A stretch of 64,000 bases of DNA. It comes from Branchiostoma lanceolatum (taxonomy: Eukaryota > Chordata > Leptocardii > Amphioxiformes > Branchiostomatidae). Made by a program: the position numbers and the translations under genes. Positions 14,101 through 25,263 of this stretch are shown one piece after another (position 1 is the first letter of the stretch; every line of letters begins with the position of its first letter). The stretch is taken from contig NC_089731.1 in assembly GCF_035083965.1 (NCBI RefSeq), positions 9,212,501 to 9,276,500 of the forward strand, written 5' to 3'. The notes beneath the pieces are model-generated. The model had not been told where the DNA came from. It ran no database searches and saw nothing but the letters and a program-made list of their open reading frames with translations.

Positions 14101-14452
14101 CTGGAAGGAACTCCGCTTCCAGATGCCGAAGAAGCGGGTCCCCAGTACGATCCACCGCCGCCGAACCACCTGCACCACCGACACCAGCTGCAACTCCCAG
14201 AACACGCTCCTGTCGACCCTGTCGACGTCGGGAAGTGTAGTTCCGTACATGCCCGATATCATTCGGATGGAGTCGGAGACCGTCGGTAATGGCGTCGGCG
14301 GTCATCGGGGAAAAATTGACGTAATCCCCGAACAAGACGCTGAGAATAGCGTTGTGACACAGCAATCATATAAATCATTGGTCAGAAGAAATGAGTCAGA
14401 TTTATCCGATAATGTCTTTTTCCCGAATGGATACGATATTACTTACCTGTGA
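8127..14452 (+). CDS. IL-1-receptor-like Ig/TIR receptor with an inserted FA domain
   Basis: Eleven coding exons: 8127-8271, 8693-8807, 9384-9601, 9973-10162, 10425-10564, 10948-11124, 11630-11807, 12138-12373, 12733-12870, 13226-13421 and 14020-14452. They sum to 2166 nt, i.e. 721 residues plus stop, every junction in phase with GT/AG ends. The start was chosen because MPSGYGMWLCFATMFLL reads as a signal peptide. Residues about 87-159 form an Ig domain (WYKEG, DAGNYTC). About 160-269 form a second, with the YWTMNG and GRYICTA signatures of IL-1R Ig3. The transmembrane helix is about 288-307. Residues 329-466 match the farnesoic acid O-methyltransferase (FA) domain (FEVRAS, IALSN, FEIVIGG, FLRWRDPD). 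A TIR domain follows (HDVIILYD; CLIVLSQDF; box 3 FWKELRFQMP, FW at 605-606), then a basic, Ser/Thr-rich tail. By family it should signal at the plasma membrane through TIR-TIR contacts; ligand unknown. IL-1R relatives normally join TM directly to TIR. Confidence 0.9.
8435..8667. mobile_element. MITE in intron 1 of the TIR receptor gene
   Basis: About 70 bp at each end are imperfect inverted repeats: TATAGGAGATT at 8435, and AATCTCCTATA at the other end, with GTTTCGATGTCTATCAGAC inside both arms. There is no coding capacity. It stops about 25 bp before the acceptor of exon 2 at 8693. Confidence 0.85.
11157..11340 (+). repeat. (CA)n / (CG)n microsatellite in intron 6
   Basis: Runs of CA, interrupted by a GCGCGC block near 11247-11262 and a GAGAGA stretch near 11305, fill most of this segment. 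Apparent open frames here (His/Thr or Cys/Val repeats) are translations of the microsatellite. Confidence 0.95.
11630..12373 (+). other. FA-domain exon pair (exons 7 and 8), symmetric phase 1-1
   Basis: Exon 7 (178 nt) and exon 8 (236 nt) together are 414 nt, exactly 138 codons. The introns before exon 7 and after exon 8 both interrupt a codon after base 1. The pair can therefore be inserted or skipped without changing frame. Together they encode the whole FA domain, residues 329-466, with no TIR or membrane sequence. This is the arrangement expected of a shuffled module. Skipping would leave an ordinary Ig-TM-TIR receptor of about 583 residues. Confidence 0.85.
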
Positions 14453-15597
14453 TTCTATGAACAGTTTACCATTTCTTTTCACAAAACATGGCAGCACACC
14501 TTACCATATCAATGCTTCTGGAGAAAAAAGACTGCCCTGGTGGGGGAGAAAAAAAATATCATTGTTAGTGTTATCCCAAATTAAGGATTGTTTGTAAACC
14601 TGTCAAATCTATGATAAAACTTTACTGTCAATATTGATCATATCAAACAGTAAGGTGTAACCTAGAGTACATACTGTAGACATTTGCGCTGTACGGACGG
14701 GTGTGGTGCTCATTTTCAAACGGATCCATCATAATCACTTACTTTTTATTGGAATACTGTTATATTTTGTTATTATCTTTTTTACGTAAATCATGTTTTT
14801 AGGAGGAACAAGATTTATTTCTTGCATTGACGCATAGACCATAAAATTAGCTGTTATTTGTTTATTTCCGCTTTCATGTCTCGATATAGAAAATACGTCT
14901 TATATCTGGCTTATCACTTAATTGCGTTTGAATTTTGTATGAACAGTTGGTATATACGGATACGGTTTGTGAACTTAGCTGTTTTATAAAGGATTTTCCG
15001 TTAATAGGAGAGCTGTAAATACGTTTACTTAATGAACTTGATGTATATGCTGCAATATTCCTACATTTTCTTCTCTATGCAAACAAAGTTATGAGTGATG
15101 TGGAAGAAAGTTGGACCTGTACTTCTGTTCCTGTGCATGTATATTGTGAGTAGTAGCGCAAACAAGTGACAAGCGTAGTAACAGTTAACTGCCAGCTGTA
15201 AATACATAAAATCATGGTACTCGTATATATTTCACGTACATGTTCAAATACTTTTTCATGCCCGTGGATGTTCATGGTAAAAGAAAACGCATTCAGAACT
15301 GCCATATTTTATTTACTATCATAAGAGAAATCTATGCCGACGGTTATTTTTTCTTAAACAAGAGTGCTAAACGTAGGATCCAGAGATTTGATAAAATGGT
15401 CTTACCATAGAAATATGACCTAAATGTTATGTGTAGAAAACACAATGTGTATAACTGTATATGATTAAACATGCACCTATTTTATCGGTATAAATCCAAA
15501 GGAATCCGGTGTATGAGTCATAATGGCATACGTTTCCTGTGTGTTTTGTGCAAGACGCCGGTGGCGTACTTTGCTTATGAGGTTGAAACTTGAAACA

Positions 15598-15603
15598 AAT
15601 AAA
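15598..15603 (+). terminator. Probable polyadenylation signal of the TIR receptor gene
   Basis: AATAAA lies 1.15 kb after the TGA at 14450-14452, in AT-rich sequence without other genes, and is followed by T-rich sequence. The 3' UTR would be 14453 to about 15620. Nothing else is recognised between here and the selenoprotein K start at 16131. Confidence 0.5.
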
Positions 15604-16130
15604 TTCTCTTGGTTTGAATACTGTTTTTTACATGACTTTTGTGCGCAGGATACATAACGTTAACCATTTCAATTATGATCACTTCGCCATGATAACCGTA
15701 AAAGAGAATAGGCAACTTCGCACTAAATTCATTGTTGTCGATAGATATATATGCTGCTGAATTGCTCCATTTACAGCGTACGTCTACTGCTTTCAGTGTT
15801 TTTCTTCTCTATCATCACAAAACAGTTGATCATTGAAGCCTTTATTTCTAAAAAAATCGCCGGACATACCCATCTAGAAATCGTGTTCTGCTAATACAAA
15901 CCTACTTTCTCTGCTTATTGTATTGACCAATTCAGAACTGTAATCTTACTTTGTCTTCAAGAATCGAAGATCTGTTGAATGGAATACATCTAGTATCCGT
16001 GATAGATCGAGCCGGACCGGTTGCCTCATTCACTGTCAGTAGCTTGCAGTTGATATTCATACTGATAGGTGACGCCTCTGCACGGACAACAAAACAGGAC
16101 TGTTGCAACACGTCATCATTCCTGTTCAAT

Positions 16131-19100
16131 ATGGCGTATGTTACTGGTGGTGAGTTGCAATTTCTGTATATTTCTTCGTCCAAAAACACTGAAACGGCGA
16201 GATCAGACTTTGAATTCGGCGACGACATTACAAATTCGTCACGTATGAAAGTCCGTAATCCATTTGACGTCGTACAATCCGTTATTTGTTGCCTATCGTA
16301 CCACTAAACATAATCATGCAAGGGAGGGAGGGGGGCAGGTAACATTTCTGCACGTTCTGATCCTTCCTTGATGTTTTACATTGTCTAAGTCCGTATTTAA
16401 GTCTTTGCTTCACGTATCCCCTGCCTTGTATATTGTTTCGTAACCACAAATGAAATAGGTTAGACCCTGCTCAGGGATCCCTGTTCTAGAATTTATTACT
16501 GCGACATAATTCGTAAATTTATGTGTTAGATGCACCAAATTATGCAATGTACGCAGTTGCCGATATGTCGTTTTCCCCAACTGTTAATATGTTAGCAAAA
16601 TATACAGTTACAGTCTCAGTTAAAAAGTTGGGATGTTCAATTCTTTTTTTTTTGGGCATTTTGTTGTTGTTGTTTGGATACACAACACACACACACATCA
16701 CACACACACAGAATGACACACGATTTTAACATCCGGGTTGTGGTTGTGACTAACTTGATTGACGTACATGCAAATTCTCAGGTCAGATGCTGGAGAACAG
16801 GTCTCCATGGCGGCTGTCAATCATCCCAGAAATCTTTTGGGGTTTCATCAACTTTATCGTACTGTTGTAAGTCATTATCTATAATTTTGATTTGAATAGC
16901 AATACTGATATGTTAACCCAAATAAGATAGAATTTAGTGTTAGTATTTGAACTAGAATAGTCACATGCTATATTGTTACCAATTGTCTGTCCATCCTTCC
17001 ATGTTTCATGTACTTGCGATTAGCCTACGGGCAAGAACTTGCAATAAACTTATTATTATTGTTAATCCATTGTGTCCTAAGTTATGTGTTCCTCAAAAGT
17101 ATGCATATTTGATACCTTTAGTATATGTGATTTTGAGTATACAGTCAAACCTGTATTAGCGGTCACCTTTGCATAGCGGCCACCTGCCCATAGTGGTCAC
17201 TTTTTGTCGGTCCCTTGGATTTTTCCCATTGACATAAGCATTACGAATTAGGCTATAGCGGCCACCTGTCCAACGCGGTCGCGGCCAGACGATTTTCGGT
17301 CCCGCGAGTACAGTAACACTGCAGATAACGGTCACGGCGCGCCGGTAGAAGCCGCATCGCCACCGCACGCCGGGTTCAAAATCTTCATTTTTTCACGCAG
17401 TTATCAAATTTATGCGGCCTCAACTGGATAGGATCATAATAATAAAGAAAACCAGAATGTTTTATCTTTGTTAGAAAATCCATGGTTTGACGCGAAGTCA
17501 AGTATAGTTTTCTTCACATGGCTTGCGTTTGTACATCGTGGTAAAATTGACAATTTCTGTGCATTTCGACTGGACAAATATTACGGCAGCCTTTTGGAAA
17601 ATACAACCCACACATGTACCTGATGCGGTAAGTTCGTGAAATGTTTGAATGCCGGCCCAATTTCCGTTTTCACCGGGAATTTATTCAAATTGTGCTCAAA
17701 ACGTGTTTCGCGCAATTTTCAAAATGGCGCTGATACAAACTGGATAGGTAGCAGCATAAAGGTCAACAGAAGACACCACTGTTACGGAGGTATAATATAC
17801 TAAATTCATTTTGCTGCAAAGTATCACTGAGGATAATTACTAAACCAAAAGCTTCAAAATGAATGTGGATAATACTGCTATGATGTAAAATTTGGGCTGT
17901 TGCAATTTTCTGAAAAGACAAAAAGCCTTCAAAAGAGCGACCTTCTTCTGAGTACCCTATTAGCATAATGGTAGATGCTGATCAACACAAGCCACAACAA
18001 GAGACTGAGAAAAATTGTCGCCACGATTTTATGTTTGAAAACGGTCGAAAACGAACAGTAAGTGACAACTGAGCAACATGTATTTTGTTCTTAACTAACT
18101 AGGAGTAAAAGAACAACAATCGAACTTCTAAAATGTGCCTTACCTGTTTACATGTGTACTGTACGGTGAATAAATGTATTTCAGTGGGTACTGAAAATAT
18201 GTGTCACTCGTGGTCAATTAATCGACATTTTCTCCATAGCGGCCACCTGTTCTTAGCGGCCAGTTTTGGCCAGTCCCTTGAGTGACCGCTATAGACAGGT
18301 TTGACTGTAGTTGTAAAAAAAAGAATTGTATGTAGTTTCTTTCTCTGTGTATTTGTAATTTGCCCAAAATAACATCCATTGAGTAAAAGTTTTTACTCCC
18401 AACATATCAACTTGTACTAAGATACTTTCTTCTTTTTCTTCTTTTCCAGTTTCCAGACAATGTACAATGTAAGTAACCATGTACTGAAATATTCCCAAAT
18501 ATATATAATTTGTAATTTTCTATAGAGAGAGATATGGGGCATAACTTGACACTAACAATAGCAGATCCTTGAAGTTGAAGATTGCAATTGGTTTGTATGA
18601 AATTACGAGAAAGTATTGATTGACCCTAGCACAAACAGTGAGGTATATTTTTGTTATGCAGGAAACTTTTTGAGTCTTGGGTATTTCATGAAGTACTGGC
18701 CATGCTGTCCCTTAATGACAACAAAAATAAGATATAGATTATAGGGACATATCAACGGAAAGTGACCATACACTGTATATTTTCCAGCCGAGCCTGTCGA
18801 AACATGGAAGTGACACTCCCTCCAGCTACAGTAGAGGGGACGGAAGAGGGTAAGTTTTCTTCTCACCTGCCAAGGCTGAGACCATATCCTCACCAGTGTT
18901 TGGAGAAATTAGAAAGAAACGTCATAAGGGATTGTCAGAACTTAAAACATGGATTTTCAAAAAGAATAATGTTTTCCTCATTTACAATAGAAAAACTAGG
19001 TATTTATATTCAGTAGGGTGTTTGACTCAATCCCAATGTTGTGAGTTAAGTTTTAGTATCTCTATTACAAGGTCGTATATATTGTGGCACGAACAGCCCG

Positions 19101-19848
19101 AGATTGTACTCGAAGTTCCTTCAGGGATGTGGGTCACATTTCATTTGATATCATATGTGGTGGGAGTTTTTTGATGCTTCTAATAAGTACATTTTTAGCC
19201 TCAAGATTACTTGGTAACATTTGATGTATTTCCAGCTACCATGATCTCCATGAGTAATGTTATCTGTGTTCCAATGTCCTACAGGCCACCACCCCCGCCC
19301 CCCAGGAGGAGATTTGGGGGAGTCCGTCGTGGGGGGGCACCCGGACCCCCTCCAATGGCAGGGGGTGGATGAGGAAGGTATGGCAATCTATTTACCAATT
19401 TTACTCTTTTTTGTTAGATGAGTAATTCTGATAATTTACAAGTCCTTTTGGCTCCTTTTTTTAAAAACTTAACTTCCATCCATGCAAAAGATATACCAAC
19501 ACAATGCATCTACTTGTAGCTTGGAATATTTTGACCATGTTTGTTGACTTTTTATTACATAGTCTAACACAGATAGTTTGTAGATGTATGGATAACACTG
19601 CAAGAGTAAAGCTGGACTCGTCGCCCACGGACGAGCCCACCGACGCTGAACTGATCGTCCGGCAGGATGCAAAGGAACTGATGATGATGATGATAATGTC
19701 CTTTCTAAAATTGATTCTAAAGTAATTGGCATTTTGATACGTTCTATGTAAAATATCTGTTTTACTCCAAAGTAGATTGGACCATCTCTGACCAGGAATG
19801 ACTTGTTAAAAACATGACTAAAGTAAGGAATCTACTTTTTTCAGGTAA
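16131..19848 (+). CDS. SELENOK: Selenoprotein K
   Basis: Six coding exons: 16131-16149, 16782-16866, 18450-18468, 18788-18849, 19285-19377, and 19845-19848, which supplies one base and the TAA stop. They sum to 282 nt, or 93 residues, against 94 for human SELENOK. The protein starts MAYVTGGQMLENRSPWRL and has one membrane helix (about 23-40, IIPEIFWGFINFIVLFF). A Gly/Pro/Arg-rich tail follows (RGDGRGPPPPPPRRR), ending PPPMAGGG-Sec-GR. Sec is residue 91, encoded by TGA 19370-19372. The family is an ER-membrane protein of ER-associated degradation that partners the palmitoyltransferase DHHC6 in calcium signalling. A SECIS in the 3' UTR supports recoding. Any ORF finder would stop at the UGA and miss the gene. 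Confidence 0.95.
17142..18307. mobile_element. Tc1/mariner- or pogo-like non-autonomous element in SELENOK intron 2
   Basis: The ends are CAGTCAAACCTGT and ACAGGTTTGACTG, flanked on each side by TA (17140-17141 and 18308-18309), the usual target duplication of this superfamily. Subterminal copies of AGCGGCCACCTG occur in both arms. No transposase frame is visible in the 1.17 kb, so it is a deletion derivative or a large MITE. Confidence 0.8.
19370..19372 (+). other. SELENOK: Selenocysteine UGA codon
   Basis: The reading frame runs GGG GGT GGA TGA GGA AG, then across the last intron (19378-19844) to G TAA. That gives Gly-Gly-Gly-Sec-Gly-Arg-stop, the conserved C terminus of selenoprotein K. 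The TGA sits in the penultimate exon, 6 nt before the donor. Confidence 0.93.
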
Positions 19849-19961
19849 ATGCCTACTGCATTTGTGCAATAGGCCAACGGCAGTCTACACAGCACCTTAC
19901 CATCTTCTGCTATGACAGGCTGCCCACCCTCCCAGAAGTTGCTTTTGGTGTGGTCCACATC

Positions 19962-20018
19962 ATGAATGATGTCACCTCAGTAATCCCATCATGCATTGGG
20001 GCTGATGTGACTGAAAAC
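19962..20018 (+). promoter_or_regulatory. SECIS element (type 2-like) in the 3' UTR of SELENOK
   Basis: The quartet ATGA (19966-19969) is followed by a helix strand GTCAC..CAG (19971-19980). Then come an unpaired AA (19982-19983), a small apical helix CCC..GGG, the returning strand CTG..GTGAC (about 20002-20011) and TGA (20012-20014). The quartet-to-AA spacing of 12 nt fits SECIS rules, and the extra apical helix marks a type 2 form. It lies 114 nt after the stop. It would recruit SBP2 and the Sec-specific elongation factor to read the UGA. Confidence 0.85.
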
Positions 20019-20348
20019 AAGCAGCTCTTGAGAGAGGGAACAAAAAAAAACACTGGAAACTTGTTAACATCATGATTCTTGAGAACTCTCTCATAGTACT
20101 ATCTTTCTGAACAACATCCAATGACAGGGAGAGTCTTAAACGTACAGATTTTGCTGTGCAATGTTGACTGAAAAGATGATATTCAACTAGATTTGCCTTC
20201 GGAATGGAGTCTAGTTGATTAGGATGATACTGATAGTAATACATGAAGGTATTTGTCAAGGTGTCTTAGTTTGGGGAGTGTCGAGATATAGGGAAAGAAT
20301 AGTTTGTACTTGTAGTCATCACCATTATTTAGATACTTAATCTCCATA

Positions 20349-20771
20349 CAGGGCTCGAAATAGTGGGTGCATGTGCACCCAGTGCACCCAAAATTGGAGC
20401 TGTGCACCTAATTTTTGACTGTGGGTGCACTGGTGCACCTAGATATTTTTGTAGCCTATAGGGTTAAGGTACTATTGTACACTAGTATACAGAATATTCT
20501 TGAAATGTAAGTATAAAAAACAGCATGATAACTTTTTGCTGTACTCGATTCAATGTATTATTTGTTTGAAATTTCAAAGTTAGCTATAGAATTACAATTG
20601 AATTACAGATTGAAGTTCTTAAGAAAGGCAGCAGCGTTAAACTTTGTAATTATGTTCAGAAGAACATTCAACTTTATTTTATCTGGTGCACCCAAAATTC
20701 TTTCTGTGCACCCATTTTTTTGAGTTGGGTGCACCAGTGCACCTATTCCCAAAGTTGAATTTCGAGCCCTG
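20349..20771. mobile_element. MITE with CAGGGCTCGAAAT termini
   Basis: The ends CAGGGCTCGAAAT and ATTTCGAGCCCTG are inverted repeats. Both subterminal regions carry repeats of GGTGCAC / GTGCACCC. There is no open frame of note. The CAGGGC terminus is of hAT type, although an 8-bp target duplication is not clear. A fragment of the same family lies in GAPDH intron 7 (35757-35833). Confidence 0.8.
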
Positions 20772-20851
20772 CCATATCTTCAATATGTATGATACCCACA
20801 TGATGGTAGGTTTCAATCAGTACACCAGTCATATACTAGTATATATATATA

Positions 20852-21226
20852 CAGTGTTCTCGCCAGGCCTTTTCAGCATAGGGGCCCCCTATGCTGTGAT
20901 TTGGACCCCCTATGCTGTGATCTGGACCCCTATGCTGTGTTTCAACCAGCATAGGGGTGTTTCTTTCTGGGACAAACCTTGTGACCCTTCATAAATCTTC
21001 ATAAAGTTCATATTTGGCTTTAGAATGAGGCTGTGACAGAGGAAAAACTCTACTTCACAAAATTTATCCTTCAAAATGCATGAAATAATGTCTCATTGGG
21101 TTATAAATTTTCCGGGAGAACATGCCTACTCCCTACTCTGGTCACTCCACGCGTGACTTGCGCCGCGTAAAGTTGGCCTTCTGTACCTGACCCCTATGCT
21201 GTGAAAAAATCCTGGTGAGAACACTG
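20852..21226. mobile_element. MITE with CAGTGTTCTCGCCAGG termini
   Basis: CAGTGTTCTCGCCAGG at the left is answered by CCTGGTGAGAACACTG at the right (one mismatch). Three direct copies of a TATGCTGTGATTTGGACCCC-like unit lie inside the left end, with CCCCTATGCTGTG at the right end. AT-rich flanks (TATATATA / ATATAGTA) may be the target duplication. Confidence 0.8.
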
Positions 21227-22666
21227 ATATAGTACATGAACATGTTTACAATTTCCCTTACTGGCCCATAGTGATAACTATTTCGTACAGATGTAAACAT
21301 CAAATCTATTCTAACCCAGGCTTTTGATGTGATTAGTAACTTGTGTTACAAGGACATGTTCCATCTTATAGCATCTTATGTCTTTTGATGGAACCCAATT
21401 CGAGTATTGCAGTATTTATTAGCTGGGTTGGTTACCTCTGAGAAAGGATTGTACCCTTCAAATGTCTGTTTTCCTTGCTGTAAATAAAATGATAAATGGA
21501 GTGCTGGACATGTGTGTTTCAACTAGGGACCGATGCTTATTTACAAAGAATTGTCCATATTCACACATTTGTTTGCATTGGAAGACTGTAGCTATTTCTG
21601 TTCTTGCTTTTCAGTCATTCAGATAATTTGCCGTTATGGCTAATTATATATCCAAATAAAAAAGTAACAGCACCATAAATATTTCCTAAGACAATGATAC
21701 TTCATTCCAGCCAGCACTGGCAGTAGGCAAGAAATGTTTCTCATCAGTCCGGTAGTTGTATTATAAGGAGTCATTGTGTCCAATGTGAGACATGTTATTG
21801 CTGTATCCTGTTGAAGTTAGCAAAAACAATGCTTAAACAAAGGCTTTTAAAATTGAGAAGTTTATTGCAAACTCTTGCCCACAGGCTAATTGCAGGTACA
21901 TGTAACTTAAAAAGGACGGCCAGACAGTGGGGAACAGTATAGCATGTGACTAAGATGTTGAATAGAATGACGAAAAAGATTATACAAATCTGAAAATGTC
22001 AAGAGTATTATTGCTTGGTGATATCTTTATCAAGCCAGAAACATGTTGAAATGTGCTCCAGAATTCATTTTGAAAGGTACATTGTTTTTAGGAAAGTTGA
22101 CAAAAAAAATACAGTCTCAACATGAAAATGAAACATATTGGTATAAAATATCACTGCCTGAACCTACTACATGCTAAACATACTAATTATCATTCTATGC
22201 TAGTGCATTAGTCTGGATCATTCTATGATCTAAATATCAGGAAGAAAATTTATTGCCGTGATTGGAATTACAGTAACAGTCATTATATTCTGAACAGCTG
22301 GTTATCAACTCACTGCAGATTATATGGACAGAAGACTTGCAAAAGGCACAGAGATTAAGATCCATAACAGGCTACATACAGGTTTGCTTTTTCCATAAGT
22401 TCTGCTTCCAAAGAAGTGTGCTTCCCCACATCCTTGTAATACTGTTCTGGTCACATAAATCCACATCATATTCCACAAATAAAAAACAGAATATCTTATA
22501 TTACATTCACCCTACCTTTCTTAATATGCAACATTTGAACCATTTTGCAAGTAACACTATCACCAGTCAAGAATAAATGGCTATCTAGTACCAATAACAG
22601 TTTCAGTAACCTTCATGTACATGTAGTAATCCTTCCATTATTACACAAAAATGCTTACAAGGAATA

Positions 22667-22860
22667 GCAACTACATGTAGATGCACTCTAACATGTACAT
22701 GATACAGATGCAACTACATGTAGATGCCCTCTAACATGTACATGATACAGATGCAACTACATGTAGATGCCCTCTAACATGTACATGATACAGATGCAAC
22801 TACATATAGATACCCTCTAACATATGCATGTACATGATACAGATGCAACTACATGTAGAT
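22667..22860 (+). repeat. 43-bp minisatellite, about 4.5 units
   Basis: The unit ATGCAACTACATGTAGATGC-CCTCTAACATGTACATGATACAG recurs with few substitutions. It is rich in palindromic ACATGT words and ends exactly where the next MITE begins. Confidence 0.9.
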
Positions 22861-23290
22861 TAGGGGTGGATACCGGTTCGCTGGACCTGATTTGGACCTT
22901 TATAACATCCAAGAACCGAGTCCAAAAAACATGAAAGCTACCAAAAACCTGAGTCCAAAAAAAACTGAGGAAAGTACAAATTTATTTTCTAGTTTGTTTA
23001 ATAAAAAGTGTTCTGAGCCTCCCCTTTGACAAAAAAGGCATTTAAAATAAGTGCAACATTCAAATATCAAACACTGGTTTATTTTGAAAGTCTTCTCACC
23101 AAGAAACTTTTATAGTTGTGCGTGTCAGTATCAATTCTCTATGCTTTATTTTATTGCTTAATATTGTTCTAATAAAACAAAACATCAACTGGACAGGATC
23201 AGGTCCAGGTTCAGGTCCGGACCTGAACCTAAATATCTGGACCTAAACTTGGACTTGGACCTTATCAAGCCGAACCGGTATCCACCCCTA
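22861..23290. mobile_element. MITE adjoining the GPR157 stop codon
   Basis: The ends TAGGGGTGGATACCGGTTCG and CGAACCGGTATCCACCCCTA are inverted repeats. They are flanked by a probable 8-bp duplication (ATGTAGAT at 22853-22860, CTGTAGAT at 23291-23298), as in hAT elements. It ends 12 bp from the GPR157 stop, so nearly all of that gene's 3' UTR must start inside or beyond a transposon. Confidence 0.85.
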
Positions 23291-23302
23291 CTGTAGATGC
23301 TT

Positions 23303-25263
23303 TCAATAACTAGAGTGGTTCTCAGTGAGAAGTGGTTCATCCTCTCTGTTGACACTTCCATTGGTCTCGATCTGAAGTACATATTTGGGCCCCAGCAGCT
23401 TCAGCCTCAGGAAAGAGCAGCAGGCAGCCCCCTGGCAGCTGCAACAGGAACTGCAAGATGGCATTCTGGGTAGCAGCTTGTTTCGAATCTTCTCTGTGCA
23501 TAGGCAGAACAGGATACAGTTGGCCCCACCCTGAAAGGTGTTTCCAATGCCCTGCAGTACAATTTAAATACCATAGATTACTAACAAAGTTTTCATGAGG
23601 CATATCATTATCATAAACCATAGTGTTACCTTTGATTGATAATAGAATACTGCAATGTAAGGACATTTTTTTAAAGTTTTAGGTGTATTACTTATTATTG
23701 AATGCTCAGTGTGGAAAAATAGCATGTTTGATACAATGGATTATTAAAAATTTGTCATTTCGTGGCCATGTGTTACTATTTGTTCAAGTTGAACAGGAAC
23801 AGAACAACACATATGAAATAGTAAAAGTCAGAGTAGTATAATGTTTATGAAGGTTAGACATCCAGATAAAAAGTATATAAAGACAATTCAAACTCTACAA
23901 CTGGATAAAATTCAGAGATTTATTATTACATGTATTTATATATTAAATCTTCAATATTAAATTGAATTTTATCCAGTTGTAGAGTTTTTAGTCTTTATAG
24001 TCAGAGTAGTATGTATGGTCAGGCTAACAATGTGCACAGAGATCATCTGTAATAATAAGCATCTCACGTGTAGAACGAGCAGCACGGGGTTGTTGATGGC
24101 GGGAGAGCCACTCAGCGTTAGGATGAACCGTATCGTGCTCCACACCCGTAGCAGCACGAACACCAACGGGATGAATGTCAGCTTACGGTCCACCTTCACC
24201 ATGGCAGCCACGGCGCTGCGCTGAAAACGATAGCAATCCTGCGTGCGACCCTGGGTGGAAAACAGTAGATTACAGAGGGTTTCAAAACATTTTGCTGGAC
24301 TTCAATTTTAATGTCAGAAGGCCCCTATTCCACTGAGTGATTCACCTTGCAATGATGAGTAGTTGTTATTTTACAGATAAACAACATACAAATGTATTTG
24401 AAAAAATGTCTTTCCATGAATTCAAACTGACCTTCATGTTCTACTAGTACTAGTACAGCAACCCAGATATGGCTGAACTTCTAGAGTAAATTTTCTCAGA
24501 CATCTCATCTGTATTTTGGTGTTTCTCACATGATTCTTAGTATACTGTTTCACAACTCAGTACAACACGTATGCAGGCATGTTTCACCTGTCACTCAAGT
24601 GTATGTTATCAATGTATACGCCTGCCTTACCTGTGCATAGATATGTCTCTTCATGGCTATGTACAGTGCGGGGAGGATGAAGTAAGCCAGGATTTCCCAC
24701 AGCTTCCCTGTCAGCAGCATCCACAGCAAGTTGTCGGGTGTGGTCAGCTTCACCCAGCACCAACCCACCGACACCTCCGACCTGTCATATCCTAGCTTCT
24801 GCAGCCCTGCAGCGCACACCACAACCACAAGGGGGACACCCCAACTTACGATATGGAAATATTTTGTCAGGCTTCCTGCAAGCTGAGTGTCCGTCTTCAC
24901 AATGGTTACGTACAAGTAGATCGCGATGGAAACAGTCCAGAAGAAAGAGCTGGTCCCCATGAAGGTGCTGACGATGCTTTGCACAATGCAGTCAACTGTG
25001 CTGTCCATGAAATCGGTGTACACTCCGTAGAAAAGAGCGACAGCCGTCCAGAAGTCCGTGAGTGAGAGAATAACAAGGAGACGGCGGGACGTGGTGCGAA
25101 TGTCCTTCCATGCTAAGAAGGTCACGATGATCAAAGCTGACCCGAGGATGGAGAGGGTACATGAGGTCAAGGTTACGACCTTGATCCAGAAGGGAAGTGG
25201 TGGGATGATTACAGAGGGGGTAACGTGACCATCCCCAGCAGCAGTCTGTAGCTCCAGCTCCAT
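23303..25263 (-). CDS. GPR157: G-protein-coupled receptor 157
   Basis: Three coding exons on the minus strand: 25263-24631, 24250-24068 and 23551-23303. All junctions are in phase 0; total 1065 nt, 354 residues plus stop (human GPR157 is about 335). The start is the ATG at 25263 (MELELQTAAG). Exon 1 encodes TM1-5, with DIRTTSRRLLVILSLTDF, TSSFFWTVSIAIYLY, VSWGVPLVVVV, VGWCWVKL and WMLLTGKLWEILAY. Exon 2 carries TM6 (FIPLVFVLLRVWSTIRFIL) and GSPAINNPVLL. Exon 3 carries GIGNTFQGGANCILF (TM7 region), a Cys cluster (CSSCCSCQGAACC, a likely palmitoylation site) and an acidic tail. The family couples to Gq and has been linked to primary cilia in neural progenitors. The match is clear along the whole length. 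Confidence 0.93.
23878..23997. repeat. Hairpin / tiny MITE in GPR157 intron 2
   Basis: Perfect 25-bp inverted arms (23890-23914 and 23963-23987, AAACTCTACAACTGGATAAA...) with partial extension outward (AAAGAC/GTCTTT) surround an AT-rich loop. No coding content. Confidence 0.8.

Larger units (their letters stand above)
19849..23302. other. 3' UTR of SELENOK and intergenic, MITE-rich
   Basis: After the SECIS the only gene-like signal is AATAAA at 21483-21488, a possible end of a 1.6-kb SELENOK 3' UTR. The rest is two MITEs (20349-20771 and 20852-21226), a retroelement tail in reverse orientation at 21858-21894, a 43-bp tandem repeat, and a third MITE that abuts the GPR157 stop codon. Confidence 0.6.

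Noticed and set aside
15951..16307. 118-codon frame around the SELENOK start
   Set aside because: No family resemblance. The other frame here has ATGGCGTATGTTACTGGTG followed by GTGAGT, which fits SELENOK exon 1 exactly.
19370..19372. TGA as an ordinary stop of the SELENOK frame
   Set aside because: The conserved Gly-Sec-Gly-Arg end, the stop codon after the next splice, and the SECIS downstream favour selenocysteine.
22667..22860. Regular repeats that might suggest a CRISPR array
   Set aside because: Contiguous 43-bp units with no unique spacers, in a eukaryotic genome; it is a minisatellite.
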